This document shows positions 28,045 to 37,347 of a DNA stretch of 64,000 nucleotides, piece after piece. The translations under genes and the position numbers were made by a program. Every line of letters begins with the position of its first letter. Position 1 is the stretch's first letter. This stretch comes from a bacterium (GTDB taxonomy: Bacteria > Bacillota > Bacilli > Lactobacillales > Streptococcaceae): contig CAJNBT010000007.1 in assembly GCA_905221085.1 (NCBI GenBank), positions 72,546-136,545 of the forward strand, given 5' to 3'. The notes beneath the pieces were generated by a model, which was given only the letters and a program-made list of their open reading frames with translations, did no database searches and was not told where the DNA came from.

Positions 28045-28660
28045 TAAAAAAACATATATTCAATAAAACAAATGATTTAGTTTTTTCTTACTTCTTTTTT
28101 AAAGCCGATAATATATAGGTTTTTAGTTGCTATAACCCATTAGTAAGCGTTCCAAAAACAATTGAATTATTAACCTTTAAATTCGCAAAAATATTCACCA
28201 AGAAAAAATACCAGTTTCTCAATAGGATAAACAGGAGTCATATTCTATATCTTCATTTTAATCTATAAGTTTGTCAAAGAGAATCTTCCTTTTCGGACTA
28301 TCTCATATCTATTTTATCCTTTCTATTTCCTTTGGTTCCCTTCCTGTTACTATTTAACTTTTTTAACCGGTACAATTGACTTATCTCATCAAATTTTGCA
28401 TATTCTTATAACACACCCCTATTACAATCAGCATTTAGAATAGCACTTCCTAGTATTCCAAATGTTCTACTCGCCTCATATTACTGCTATCATATACTAT
28501 ATTCAATCAACTCACCAAATCTACTTTATAAGCATTGATTATTTTTTCTAATTCCTATTATATTTAATCAAACTTAAAATTAGATATATATAAAATATGG
28601 TATTCTAAAAAATAACCCTATATATAACAAGTCATTCTTCTTTATTATTATAAGCTGAAA
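28045..28660. other. AT-rich gene-free stretch
   Basis: About 600 bp with no reading frame of useful length, no strong ribosome-binding site and many stops in all frames. Composition is more AT-rich than the flanking genes. No BOX, terminator or insertion-sequence end is recognised. In pneumococcus, as I recall, extra small genes lie in the ilvC-ilvA region, so this may be a decayed or remodelled locus. Confidence 0.6.
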
Positions 28661-28745
28661 TAAAAAATAATAGGTGCTATAGTGAGTTGTAGTAGAAATA
28701 GCACGATAGATTTCCTAAGTCCATAGGAATCGCCCCCTTTCTTCA
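28661..28745 (-). ncRNA. Predicted small RNA with a possible 15-codon ORF
   Basis: A perfect-spacing promoter (28751-28779) predicts a start near 28745. A hairpin GTGCTAT with ATAGCAC (28704-28674) followed by TATTATTTTTTA predicts an end near 28661, giving a transcript of about 85 bases. Inside it, AAAGGGGGCG precedes an ATG at 28724 that opens a 15-codon frame (MDLGNLSCYFYYNSL) ending at 28677 within the terminator stem. It could be a small RNA, a short toxin-like or leader peptide, or an attenuated remnant. Nothing coding follows for 680 bases. Confidence 0.6.
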
Positions 28746-28750
28746 CCCTC

Positions 28751-28779
28751 ATTATAACACCTATACATCAGTTGTGCAA
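28751..28779 (-). promoter_or_regulatory. Promoter of the predicted small RNA
   Basis: Minus-strand TTGCAC (28779-28774), exactly 17 bp, then a consensus TATAAT (28756-28751). It lies 27 bp beyond the ilvA stop codon. Confidence 0.8.
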
Positions 28780-28805
28780 ATAATATGATATTTTTTTATT
28801 AGTCC

Positions 28806-30056
28806 TCAGACAAGCATATTATAGAGCGTTTCATTACCATTTAAGTTAATATAAGCTGGATCAAAACCTTCCATTCTACGGATCAAACCTGCATAATCAT
28901 GCTTATCTGCTAAGGCGATCCCAATCAATACAGGCCCTGTTCCCTTGCTAGCTCGTTTGATATACTCAAAACGTGTGATATCATCGTTTGGCCCCAGGAT
29001 ATCATTTACAAACTCACGCAAAGCTCCTGGACGCTGTGGAAAATTGACCACAAAGTAATGCTTGATGCCATCATAAATCAAGGCACGCTCTTCCATTTCT
29101 GGCATACGGTTGATATCATTATTTCCTCCAGAAATGATACAACAAACGGTTTTCCCCTTGATATACTCAGCTAAAACCTCTAGAGAGGCGATACTAGCTG
29201 CTCCAGCAGGCTCTGCTACAATCCCTTGCTTAGAGTAGAGATCAATCAAAGTTTCAGAAATCAATCCCTCATCGACACCTACCAAAGTTTGAACATGTTG
29301 ACGAGTTGCCTCATAGGTCAACTGACCTACCTTTTGTACAGCAATCCCATCTGCAAATTTGTCAATTTCTTTGAGTTTGACAGGCCCACCAGCTTCAAAG
29401 GCAGCCTTCATGGAACGTGCCCCATTAGCCTCTACTCCGATGACTTCAATCTCTGGATTTGTTTCTTTGATATAGGTAGAAACCCCAGCAATAAGACCAC
29501 CGCCGCCAACAGGAACCAAAACAGCATCAAAATCAATCGATTCTTTTCGAGCCTCTTCTAAAATCTCATAAGCAACTGTCCCTTGACCAGCTTGAACATG
29601 GGCATCATCAAATGGATCAATAAAGGTACGATTTTCAGAAACTGTAAATTCTTGAGCTGCTTTAGCTGAGGCATCAAAGGTATCTCCAACTAGTTTAATG
29701 GTTACGAAATCCCCACCAAAAAAGCGAACTTGACCAATCTTTTGTTGCGGAGTGGTAATGGGCATAAAAATAGTTGCAGGAATCTTCATTTCATTACAAG
29801 TATAGGCTACTCCCTGCGCATGATTTCCCGCAGAAGCGCAGACTACCCCACGTTCACGCTCTTCCTTGCTGAGCTGGGAAATGGCATAATAGGCACCACG
29901 AATTTTAAAAGAACGAACACGCTGGGCATTTTCTTTTTTCAAATAAATCTTAGCACCATACTTCTCCGATAAATAATGGTCGTAATCCAGTGGGGTATTC
30001 ACAACCACACCGTTCAAGACTTTATGAGCTTTGATGATATCTTTTGAACTTAACAT
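28806..30056 (-). CDS. ilvA: Threonine ammonia-lyase (threonine deaminase)
   Basis: The 416-residue PLP enzyme converts threonine to 2-oxobutanoate, the first step of isoleucine synthesis. The PLP lysine lies in RVRSFKIRGAYYA (about residues 46-58). The cofactor glycine loop is VPVGGGGLIAGV (about 182-193). A single ACT-like regulatory domain (about 330-416, HYFVVNFPQRPGALREF) replaces the double domain of longer enterobacterial enzymes; this short form is usual in Firmicutes. ATG 30056 follows AGGAGAAAAAG. It follows ilvC by 105 bp, with a terminator between, so it may be transcribed partly on its own. Confidence 0.95.
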   Translation of the reverse strand: MLSSKDIIKAHKVLNGVVVNTPLDYDHYLSEKYGAKIYLKKENAQRVRSFKIRGAYYAISQLSKEERERGVVCASAGNHAQGVAYTCNEMKIPATIFMPITTPQQKIGQVRFFGGDFVTIKLVGDTFDASAKAAQEFTVSENRTFIDPFDDAHVQAGQGTVAYEILEEARKESIDFDAVLVPVGGGGLIAGVSTYIKETNPEIEVIGVEANGARSMKAAFEAGGPVKLKEIDKFADGIAVQKVGQLTYEATRQHVQTLVGVDEGLISETLIDLYSKQGIVAEPAGAASIASLEVLAEYIKGKTVCCIISGGNNDINRMPEMEERALIYDGIKHYFVVNFPQRPGALREFVNDILGPNDDITRFEYIKRASKGTGPVLIGIALADKHDYAGLIRRMEGFDPAYINLNGNETLYNMLV

Positions 30057-30114
30057 CTTTTTCTCCTAGACTATTTCATACTTATACTCTTCAAAAGAGA
30101 GATGAATTGATTAT

Positions 30115-30140
30115 AAAAGCGAGTTAGTCCCCCAACTCGC
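30115..30140 (-). terminator. Terminator between ilvC and ilvA
   Basis: Minus-strand GCGAGTT (30140-30134) and AACTCGC (30125-30119) form a 7-bp stem followed by TTTTAT. It may attenuate read-through into ilvA. Confidence 0.75.
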
Positions 30141-30161
30141 CTTCACCTTAATTTCTATAAA

Positions 30162-31229
<1,068 letters not shown>

Positions 31230-31251
31230 TTAACAAATCTTAGTTGATTTT

Positions 31252-31728
31252 TTAATCACGGGTAAATCCAGTTGCACCCGTTCGAGCAATATTGCGAATA
31301 CCATATGGTCGAATAACTCGCAATAGAGCTTCACTCTTTTCAGCATTTCCTGTCATCTGAATGGTAATCGAGCTTGGTGCTACGTCTACAACTGTTGCAC
31401 GGAAAGGTTGAATAATAGCTAGAATCTCAGCTCGCTTCTCAGCTGGCGCTGACATCTTAACCAAAATCACCTCGCGCTCCAAATGAGGCTTGTCTGTAAT
31501 ATCTCGAATGCGAATCACATCAATCTGACGATTGAGTTGCTTGATGATTTGCTCCACTTCATCATGTGAAGCTACATCAATAATAATGGTGATGCGTGAT
31601 ACATTCGGATCTTCTGTTGCTCCAACAGAGATACTTTCAATATTAACCTGACGACGAGACAGAACGCCAGTAAAGCGATTGAGGACTCCTGAACGATTTT
31701 GTAGTTTTGCTGTTAACATTCTACGCAT
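31252..31728 (-). CDS. ilvN: Acetolactate synthase small (regulatory) subunit
   Basis: The 158-residue protein has an N-terminal ACT domain (about residues 3-75, with NRSGVLNRFTGVLSRRQVN) and the C-terminal domain of the IlvH/IlvN family. It gives valine feedback control to the large subunit. Start ATG 31728 overlaps the last 8 bp of ilvB and has GGGGGTG upstream within ilvB; a second ATG lies three codons in. It is coupled to ilvB in one operon. Confidence 0.96.
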   Translation of the reverse strand: MRRMLTAKLQNRSGVLNRFTGVLSRRQVNIESISVGATEDPNVSRITIIIDVASHDEVEQIIKQLNRQIDVIRIRDITDKPHLEREVILVKMSAPAEKRAEILAIIQPFRATVVDVAPSSITIQMTGNAEKSEALLRVIRPYGIRNIARTGATGFTRD

Positions 31729-33421
31729 GGAACTTCACCCCCAACATCTCATGATTACTCTTACCAGCTGGTACCATTGGTAACACCTGTTCCTTACGAG
31801 AAATATCTACCTCGATTAGCATAGGAACATCCTCCGTAATGACTTCAAGGTCTTGATCCAAGGTCTCAGGATTGTCAAATTTATAATTTTTAATACCGTA
31901 AGCTTGCGCCATCAATTGGAAATCAGGAAGGGTATCAAAGACTGACTCAGACGTTCTACCTTCATAGAAGGATTCCTGCCATTGGCGAACCATTCCAAGT
32001 GAGTGGTTGTTCAGCATAACCACCTTGATTGGCACCTTGTAAATGTTCAAAATAGCCAATTCCTGGTTAGTCATTTGGAAACCACCATCTCCAACAAACA
32101 AGACTACTTCCTTATCTGGGTTAGCAATTTTAGCACCAATTGCTGCTGGAATTCCAAATCCCATTGTTCCCAAACCACCTGAAGTCACTAACTGACGTTC
32201 ATTTTGGTAGGGATAATACTGGGCTGTCCACATTTGGTGTTGACCAACGTCTGTTACCACAATGGCATCTCCATTCGTCAATTCACCAATTCGTTCAATA
32301 ACAGCTTGCGGCTGAACCACACGTTCTTTCTTATCATAAGAACGAACGCGGTTCTTGTCTTTAGTAACTTTTTCAATCCATTTCTCAGTATTGTTATGAA
32401 CTGTTGGTTCTGCCAGCAACATTTGCAAGGCTTTCTTAGCATCTCCAACTACTGGAATATCTGCACTGATAATCTTGCCAATCTCAGCAGGGTCAATATC
32501 AATGTGAGCAACCTTGGCATTCTTAGCGAAGGTCTTAGGATTTCCTGTCAAGCGGTCATCAAAACGGCAACCAATACTAATCATAAAGTCCGCTTCCGTC
32601 ATGGCAATATTAGCTGCGAATGATCCGTGCATACCGCCCATTCCAAGGAAGAGTGGGTGACTCGTTGCAATCGTACCTTGCCCCAAAAGACTGGTTACCA
32701 CTGGAATCTGATATCGCTCTGCAAATTCATTTAGTTCCGCAGCAGCTTCAGCATAACTAATCCCACCACCAGCTAGCAAGACTGGTTTTTTAGCCTTGGA
32801 TAATTGCTTCAAGATTTTCTTGATTTGCATATCATTTGGCTCAAGAGTTGGTTGATAGCTTGGTAGGTTCACTTCTGGTGAATAGATGAAGTCCGTTTCT
32901 AAAGCAGATACGTCTTTAGGTAGGTCAATGACGACTGGCCCTGGACGGCCTGTAGTTGCGATATGGACAGCTTCCGTAATAATTCGAGGGATATCAGCTG
33001 TCTCACGAACTTGGTAATTGTACTTAGTGATTGGCATGGTAATTCCCACGATGTCTGCCTCCTGAAAGGCATCCTTCCCAATCCCTGCTCGCGCCACCTG
33101 ACCTGTAAAGACCAAAAGGGGAACGCTATCGCTCATGGCATCCGCAATCCCTGTAATGGCATTTGTTGCTCCCGGTCCGCTAGTGACGACGGCAACACCC
33201 AACTTTCCAGTTGATTTAGCATAACCTTCAGCTTCATGCAAACAACCTTGCTCATGGCGCCCTAGAATGTGGCGAATGCCTTTAAAATTATATATCGCAT
33301 CATAAAAAGGCAAGACAGCACCACCAGGATAACCAAAGATGGTATCAATTCCTAAATCACGAAGTGTTTCCAAAACTAGGTCCGACCCCGTCTTAGGAGA
33401 TTCTAAACTGATTTTCTCCAT
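31721..33421 (-). CDS. ilvB: Acetolactate synthase large (catalytic) subunit
   Basis: The 566-residue ThDP enzyme condenses pyruvate with pyruvate or 2-oxobutanoate. The activating Glu lies in GRHEQGCLHEAEGYA (about residues 53-67). The central FAD-type domain spans about 195-340, and the ThDP/Mg motif begins at GDGGFQMTNQELA (about 443-455). ATG 33421 follows AAAGGGGAACA. It is the first gene of ilvB-ilvN-ilvC. The promoter at 33460-33487 has a strong CodY-like box at 33500-33514, fitting repression when branched-chain amino acids are plentiful. Confidence 0.97.
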   Translation of the reverse strand: MEKISLESPKTGSDLVLETLRDLGIDTIFGYPGGAVLPFYDAIYNFKGIRHILGRHEQGCLHEAEGYAKSTGKLGVAVVTSGPGATNAITGIADAMSDSVPLLVFTGQVARAGIGKDAFQEADIVGITMPITKYNYQVRETADIPRIITEAVHIATTGRPGPVVIDLPKDVSALETDFIYSPEVNLPSYQPTLEPNDMQIKKILKQLSKAKKPVLLAGGGISYAEAAAELNEFAERYQIPVVTSLLGQGTIATSHPLFLGMGGMHGSFAANIAMTEADFMISIGCRFDDRLTGNPKTFAKNAKVAHIDIDPAEIGKIISADIPVVGDAKKALQMLLAEPTVHNNTEKWIEKVTKDKNRVRSYDKKERVVQPQAVIERIGELTNGDAIVVTDVGQHQMWTAQYYPYQNERQLVTSGGLGTMGFGIPAAIGAKIANPDKEVVLFVGDGGFQMTNQELAILNIYKVPIKVVMLNNHSLGMVRQWQESFYEGRTSESVFDTLPDFQLMAQAYGIKNYKFDNPETLDQDLEVITEDVPMLIEVDISRKEQVLPMVPAGKSNHEMLGVKFHA

Positions 33422-33459
33422 TGTTCCCCTTTCTTTCCTCTTAAAAATAACTTGTTACT

Positions 33460-33487
33460 ATCATACCATTTTTTCAAGATTTTTCAA
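33460..33487 (-). promoter_or_regulatory. ilvB promoter
   Basis: Minus-strand TTGAAA (33487-33482), a 16-bp spacer and TATGAT (33465-33460). Confidence 0.6.
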
Positions 33488-33499
33488 GAGAAAAGAAGA

Positions 33500-33514
33500 A
33501 ATTTTCTGAATTTT
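33500..33514. promoter_or_regulatory. CodY-box upstream of ilvB
   Basis: The 15-mer AATTTTCTGAATTTT differs from the CodY consensus AATTTTCWGAAAATT at only two positions. It lies 12 bp upstream of the ilvB -35 hexamer. CodY is the known branched-chain amino-acid sensor of streptococci and a regulator of ilv genes, so control of this operon is a reasonable inference. Confidence 0.72.
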
Positions 33515-33588
33515 CTATTTTAACGTTTATTTATGAATGTTATTTTTGTTTTTATTAAAAAAGATACCGATTTCATTTACTATCAAAT

Positions 33589-33612
33589 AAAAAAGAACTG
33601 ATTTCTCAGTCC
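33589..33612 (-). terminator. fakA terminator
   Basis: Minus-strand GGACTGA (33612-33606) pairs with TCAGTTC (33601-33595) around GAAA, followed by TTTTTTA. Confidence 0.85.
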
Positions 33613-33622
33613 TTCATTAATC

Positions 33623-35290
33623 TTATTCCACACTAAATAGGTATGGGTAAACAGGTTGTTGACCTTGGTGAATCTCAACTTCAACGTCTTCGAATTCTTC
33701 TGCGATTTCTTGAGCAATTTCATTAGCAAGTTCTTCGCTTCCGTCTTCACCGACATAGAAGGTTACGATTTCACTATCTTCATCCAACATATGTTTCAAG
33801 GTTTCTGTCAAGGTTTGGTGCATGTCAGGGTTTGACACGAGAATTTTCCCATCCACCATACCAAGATTATCGTTTTCATGGATTTCCAAGCCATCAATCG
33901 TTGTATCACGTACAGCTGTTGTGACGCTTCCGCTAACGACATCGCTAAGAGCAGCTGTCATACGCTCTTGGTTTTCTTCGATGGACTTACTTGGATCAAA
34001 GGCAAGAAGACTTGTCAAACCTTGAGGAAGAGTACGAGCTTCTACCACTACTGCTGGTTGCTCCAAAACTTCTGCTGCAGATTGAGCTGCCATGAAGATG
34101 TTCTTGTTGTTTGGCAAGAAGATGATGTTACGAGCATTGACCTGTTCAACAGCCTTGATAAAGTCTTCTGTTGAAGGGTTCATAGTTTGACCGCCTTCGA
34201 TAACATAATCCACACCTTGAGAACGGAAGATATCTGCTAGACCTTTACCAGCCACCACAGCAATCAAAGCATATTCTTTTTCTTCAGCAGGCTTGCTAAC
34301 TTGAGCAGCTTCTTTCTCAACCTGTGCCTCGTGTTGGTTACGCATATTATCAACTTTTACCTTGACCAAGCTACCATATTTGAGACCTTCTTGCATAACA
34401 AGTCCTGGATCTTCTGTATGAACATGGACTTTGACGATTTCATCATCATTAACAACGAGGAGAGAATCTCCAAGTTCATTCAAGTAGTTACGGAATTCGT
34501 CGTAATCAAAATCTTTGGCATAGGTTGGACCTTGCTTAAGAGCTACCATGATTTCAGTACAGTAACCAAAGGTGATGTCCTCAGTCGCTACATGACCAGC
34601 CACAGACTTATGATGTTCTGCATTGATCATCTCACTCATGTTGGCAGGAGTCGCTACAAAGTCCTCAGATGCAATATATTCGCCAGTAAGGGCAGAAAGG
34701 AAACCTTCGTAGATAAAGACCAATCCTTGACCACCTGAGTCCACAACGCCAACTTCTTTCAATACTGGAAGCATGTCTGGCGTTTTAGCTAGAGCTGTTT
34801 TAGCACCTTCCAAGGCTGCGCGCATGACTTCAACAGCGTCATCTGTTTGCTCAGCTTTTTTCTTAGCACAGATAGCAGCCCCACGAGAAACTGTCAAAAT
34901 CGTTCCTTCAACTGGTTTCATCACTGCCTTATAGGCAACTTCCACACCTGATTGGAAGGCAAGGGCCAAGTCTTGACCTGTTAACTCGTCTTTATCCTTG
35001 ATGGCTTGTGAAAATCCACGGAAAAGCTGAGACGTAATAACGCCTGAATTTCCACGCGCACCCATCAAAAGCCCTTTAGCAAGAATGCTCGCTACCTCGC
35101 CAACTGTAGAAGCTGGCTTGTCTGCAACTTCCTTAGCTCCATTTTCAATGGTCATTCCCATATTTGTCCCAGTATCTCCATCTGGAACTGGAAAAACGTT
35201 TAATGAATTGACATATTCAGCTTGCTTATTCAAGCGAGTTGATGCAGCCTGCACCATTTCTTGAAATAAGCTAGTAGTAATTTTTGACAC
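33623..35290 (-). CDS. fakA: DhaL-domain fatty-acid kinase FakA
   Basis: The 555-residue protein has an N-terminal DhaL nucleotide-binding domain with VFPVPDGDTGTNMGMT (about residues 31-46), the Asp cluster that coordinates Mg-ATP. A central domain and the C-terminal DegV-partner domain (about 310-555) follow. With FakB (DegV) proteins, encoded elsewhere, it phosphorylates exogenous fatty acids. The start is GTG 35290, with GGAGAATAACC before it. It follows the Asp23/Gls24 gene by 2 bp, a conserved Firmicutes pairing just downstream of rpmB. Confidence 0.92.
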   Translation of the reverse strand: MSKITTSLFQEMVQAASTRLNKQAEYVNSLNVFPVPDGDTGTNMGMTIENGAKEVADKPASTVGEVASILAKGLLMGARGNSGVITSQLFRGFSQAIKDKDELTGQDLALAFQSGVEVAYKAVMKPVEGTILTVSRGAAICAKKKAEQTDDAVEVMRAALEGAKTALAKTPDMLPVLKEVGVVDSGGQGLVFIYEGFLSALTGEYIASEDFVATPANMSEMINAEHHKSVAGHVATEDITFGYCTEIMVALKQGPTYAKDFDYDEFRNYLNELGDSLLVVNDDEIVKVHVHTEDPGLVMQEGLKYGSLVKVKVDNMRNQHEAQVEKEAAQVSKPAEEKEYALIAVVAGKGLADIFRSQGVDYVIEGGQTMNPSTEDFIKAVEQVNARNIIFLPNNKNIFMAAQSAAEVLEQPAVVVEARTLPQGLTSLLAFDPSKSIEENQERMTAALSDVVSGSVTTAVRDTTIDGLEIHENDNLGMVDGKILVSNPDMHQTLTETLKHMLDEDSEIVTFYVGEDGSEELANEIAQEIAEEFEDVEVEIHQGQQPVYPYLFSVE

Positions 35291-35292
35291 GG

Positions 35293-35658
35293 TTATTCTC
35301 CTACAACTTTGATATTTTGAATGTAGACATTTACAGTCTGAGCAGTAATTCCAAGTTGGTTTTCCAAACTAAAACGAACACGCTCTTGAATGTTTTTTGA
35401 CACTTCGCTAATCTTTGTTCCGTAGCTCAACACGGTATATACATCAACTGCAATACTGCCATCTTCGGCTGCCTTTACGACAACACCTTTGGAATAATTT
35501 TCCTTACCTAGAAGGGCTTGGAAATTATCTTTGAGGGCATTTTTACTAGCCATACCGACCACACCAAAAATCTCAGTTGTTGCACCACCTACGATAGTTG
35601 CAATCACTTCATCTGTTAGTTCGATTTGACCATCTTTTGTATTAATTTTTACAGTCAT
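35293..35658 (-). CDS. Asp23/Gls24 family envelope stress protein
   Basis: The 121-residue protein is a typical YloU-like Asp23 family member. It has TDEVIATIVGGATTEIFGVV at about residues 15-34 and the C-terminal QTVNVYIQNIKVV strand. It has no signal or membrane segment; relatives are attached to the membrane by partner proteins. The gene lies 2 bp before fakA and 156 bp after rpmB on the same strand. The rpmB-yloU-yloV(fakA) order is widespread in Firmicutes. Confidence 0.9.
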   Translation of the reverse strand: MTVKINTKDGQIELTDEVIATIVGGATTEIFGVVGMASKNALKDNFQALLGKENYSKGVVVKAAEDGSIAVDVYTVLSYGTKISEVSKNIQERVRFSLENQLGITAQTVNVYIQNIKVVGE

Positions 35659-35778
35659 CCTTTTTACCTCAACTAGTTGATACTCTATTTTATCATATTT
35701 CAGCCCAAGTGTAAAAGCAGAATACTGTCTCAGCGGATATTTACTCTATTATTCAAATGATGTTATACCCGTAATAAA

Positions 35779-35799
35779 AGAAAAAAGACCCTAAGGTCT
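35779..35799 (-). terminator. rpmB terminator
   Basis: Minus-strand AGACC-TTAG-GGTCT (35799-35786) is followed by TTTTTCTTTT, 15 bases after the rpmB stop codon. Confidence 0.85.
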
Positions 35800-35814
35800 C
35801 CTTTACTTTTATTA

Positions 35815-36003
35815 TTAAACGCGTTCAACTTTACCTGATTTCAAAGCACGAGCTGAAGCCCAAACTTTTTTAGGTTTACCATCGATAAGAACAGTAACTT
35901 TTTGAAGGTTTGGTTTTACGGCACGTTTTGTTTGGTTCATCGCGTGTGAACGGTTGTTTCCTGATACAGTCTTACGACCTGTAAAGTAACATACTTTAGC
36001 CAT
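35815..36003 (-). CDS. rpmB: 50S ribosomal protein L28
   Basis: The 62-residue protein begins [20 protein letters not shown] and ends with the basic LKSGKVERV tail. It is of normal length for L28. Only one Cys remains (CYF), so this is the zinc-free form. ATG 36003 follows AGGAGGAAAAC. It is monocistronic, with a terminator before the Asp23 gene. Confidence 0.96.
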   Translation of the reverse strand: MAKVCYFTGRKTVSGNNRSHAMNQTKRAVKPNLQKVTVLIDGKPKKVWASARALKSGKVERV

Positions 36004-36108
36004 TGTGTTTTCCTCCTATTAGATCTAATATAGCGGATGTGCTAGCACCACATACCGTACTATGTTATCACACTTTCTTCATTTTTGCAAGGGAATTGGA
36101 AGATTTTT

Positions 36109-36783
36109 TTATTTAACGTAGACAATCCCCAACTTTCCAAAAGCCACATCTCCACGGATAATCAAGGTTTTGCTTGTTGGGGCTAGAGAAGTATCTGCCT
36201 TGGCTACACCACAGAAAGTTTCCACCTTCAAATCAACTCTCCAATGTTGGGGAACATAGATAACTGCATTGCCAAAACCAACTTCCACTTTCAGTGTTGC
36301 GCTATCACCTAACATCTCTGCATTGTCATAATATATCTTGGCATTGCCAAAACCAACTTCAACTTGGTCTTCTACCAATTCTTGGTCTTGCTTGTAGAAA
36401 GTCCCAGTCCCAAAAGCGACTTCCTTATCTGTAAGAATGGTCTTTTCACCATCATACCACCATTTTTTTCCATTCCAAGTTCTGTTAGAATGAGTGAGTG
36501 CACTGACACCCATTACGATTAAAATACTAGCCCAAAATAAAGACTGATTTGGAATCGGTAAAATATCATAAAAGTGGTTAGCAATCATGAGGGCTACTAG
36601 AGCTGTAAAAGAGGCTGAAGTTAAGTGGCGACGCAACAAAGCTCCAACTGATTGGTAGGCAAAAAAAACAATACCAATCAAGGGCCAAATTTGCCCTCCC
36701 AGAGAAGGGATTCCAAAATTTCCTTGTAACAATATTATAGCTGCAAAAATAAGCAACACAATACCAAATGCTTTCTTTTTCAT
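36109..36783 (-). CDS. LiaF-like membrane protein
   Basis: The 224-residue protein has four hydrophobic helices (about residues 5-100), followed by a cytoplasmic or surface beta-rich domain (about 125-224) with repeated VEVGFGNAKIYYDNA and VEVGFGNAVIYVP units. This matches the LiaF/YvqF family, whose members report or restrain cell-envelope stress signalling. It follows the LytTR regulator gene by 4 bp, so regulator and membrane protein form a pair. No LiaSR genes are adjacent, which sets this apart from the classical liaFSR operon. Confidence 0.85.
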   Translation of the reverse strand: MKKKAFGIVLLIFAAIILLQGNFGIPSLGGQIWPLIGIVFFAYQSVGALLRRHLTSASFTALVALMIANHFYDILPIPNQSLFWASILIVMGVSALTHSNRTWNGKKWWYDGEKTILTDKEVAFGTGTFYKQDQELVEDQVEVGFGNAKIYYDNAEMLGDSATLKVEVGFGNAVIYVPQHWRVDLKVETFCGVAKADTSLAPTSKTLIIRGDVAFGKLGIVYVK

Positions 36784-36787
36784 GTTC

Positions 36788-37234
36788 TTACCTCATGTTT
36801 CTTAGATTTTCTTTTAGGAGGGATTGGTAATGCCGTGAGACATGAACCTCCTTGTGGGTTTGATAAAAGGAAATGGTGCCCGTTCCTGAAAAGGACTTGT
36901 CCACCGAATAGACTTGCCGAATATTAGCGATCGTTGACTTGGATACCCGACTGAAATAGCGAGGAAGGATAGCCTCTAACTCATAGAGTTTAAGCCGAAC
37001 TTCGTAGGCATCTTTCTGGGTATGGGCGTAAATCTTGTTCCCTTCTGTCTCAAAGAAGAGAATTTCCGACAAGTCCAGATAATATTCACCTGTTCCCTTG
37101 TAAAAAATCAACCTCGGAGACTTGGACTCTTGCAAGAGGCGCTGTAAATCCGCAATCTCATCTGTCAAAGTCGCTGCCTTGATGATAATTTCAGTTTCCT
37201 CTAAATTGCTGTCAATTTCGATTCGTAACTTCAT
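36788..37234 (-). CDS. LytTR-family DNA-binding regulator
   Basis: The 148-residue protein has a short N-terminal region and a C-terminal LytTR domain (about residues 50-145). The domain includes YYLDLSEILFFETEGNKIYA, YELEAILPRYFSRVSKSTIA and a final VSRHYQSLLKENL helix. It has no receiver domain, as in stand-alone LytTR proteins paired with a membrane partner. ATG 37234 follows AAAGGAGATGG. A pair of direct repeats (37296-37324), 21 bp apart upstream of the promoter, is a likely autoregulatory binding site. The LiaF-like protein 4 bp downstream probably controls its activity. Confidence 0.9.
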   Translation of the reverse strand: MKLRIEIDSNLEETEIIIKAATLTDEIADLQRLLQESKSPRLIFYKGTGEYYLDLSEILFFETEGNKIYAHTQKDAYEVRLKLYELEAILPRYFSRVSKSTIANIRQVYSVDKSFSGTGTISFYQTHKEVHVSRHYQSLLKENLRNMR

Positions 37235-37254
37235 TCCATCTCCTTTCTGACTCT

Positions 37255-37283
37255 ACTATATCAAAGCTAAAATAAGAAAACAA
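37255..37283 (-). promoter_or_regulatory. Promoter of the LytTR operon
   Basis: Minus-strand TTGTTT (37283-37278), a 17-bp spacer and TATAGT (37260-37255), just upstream of the ribosome-binding site. Confidence 0.6.
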
Positions 37284-37295
37284 GAGCAAAAAAGC

Positions 37296-37324
37296 AAGTG
37301 GTTACTTTAGACTCGTAAGTGGTT
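37296..37324 (-). promoter_or_regulatory. LytTR-type direct repeats
   Basis: Minus-strand AACCACTT occurs at 37324-37317 and again at 37303-37296, exactly 21 bp (two helical turns) apart and 13 bp upstream of the -35. This is the geometry of LytTR sites such as those of ComE. Autoregulation by the downstream LytTR protein is inferred. Confidence 0.65.
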
Positions 37325-37347
37325 GTGGAACTCCCTTAACTTACAGG

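Noticed and set aside
30070..30095. Possible BOX remnant near the ilvA start
   Set aside because: Only about a dozen bases (TATACTCTTCAAAAGA) resemble boxA; no other module follows.
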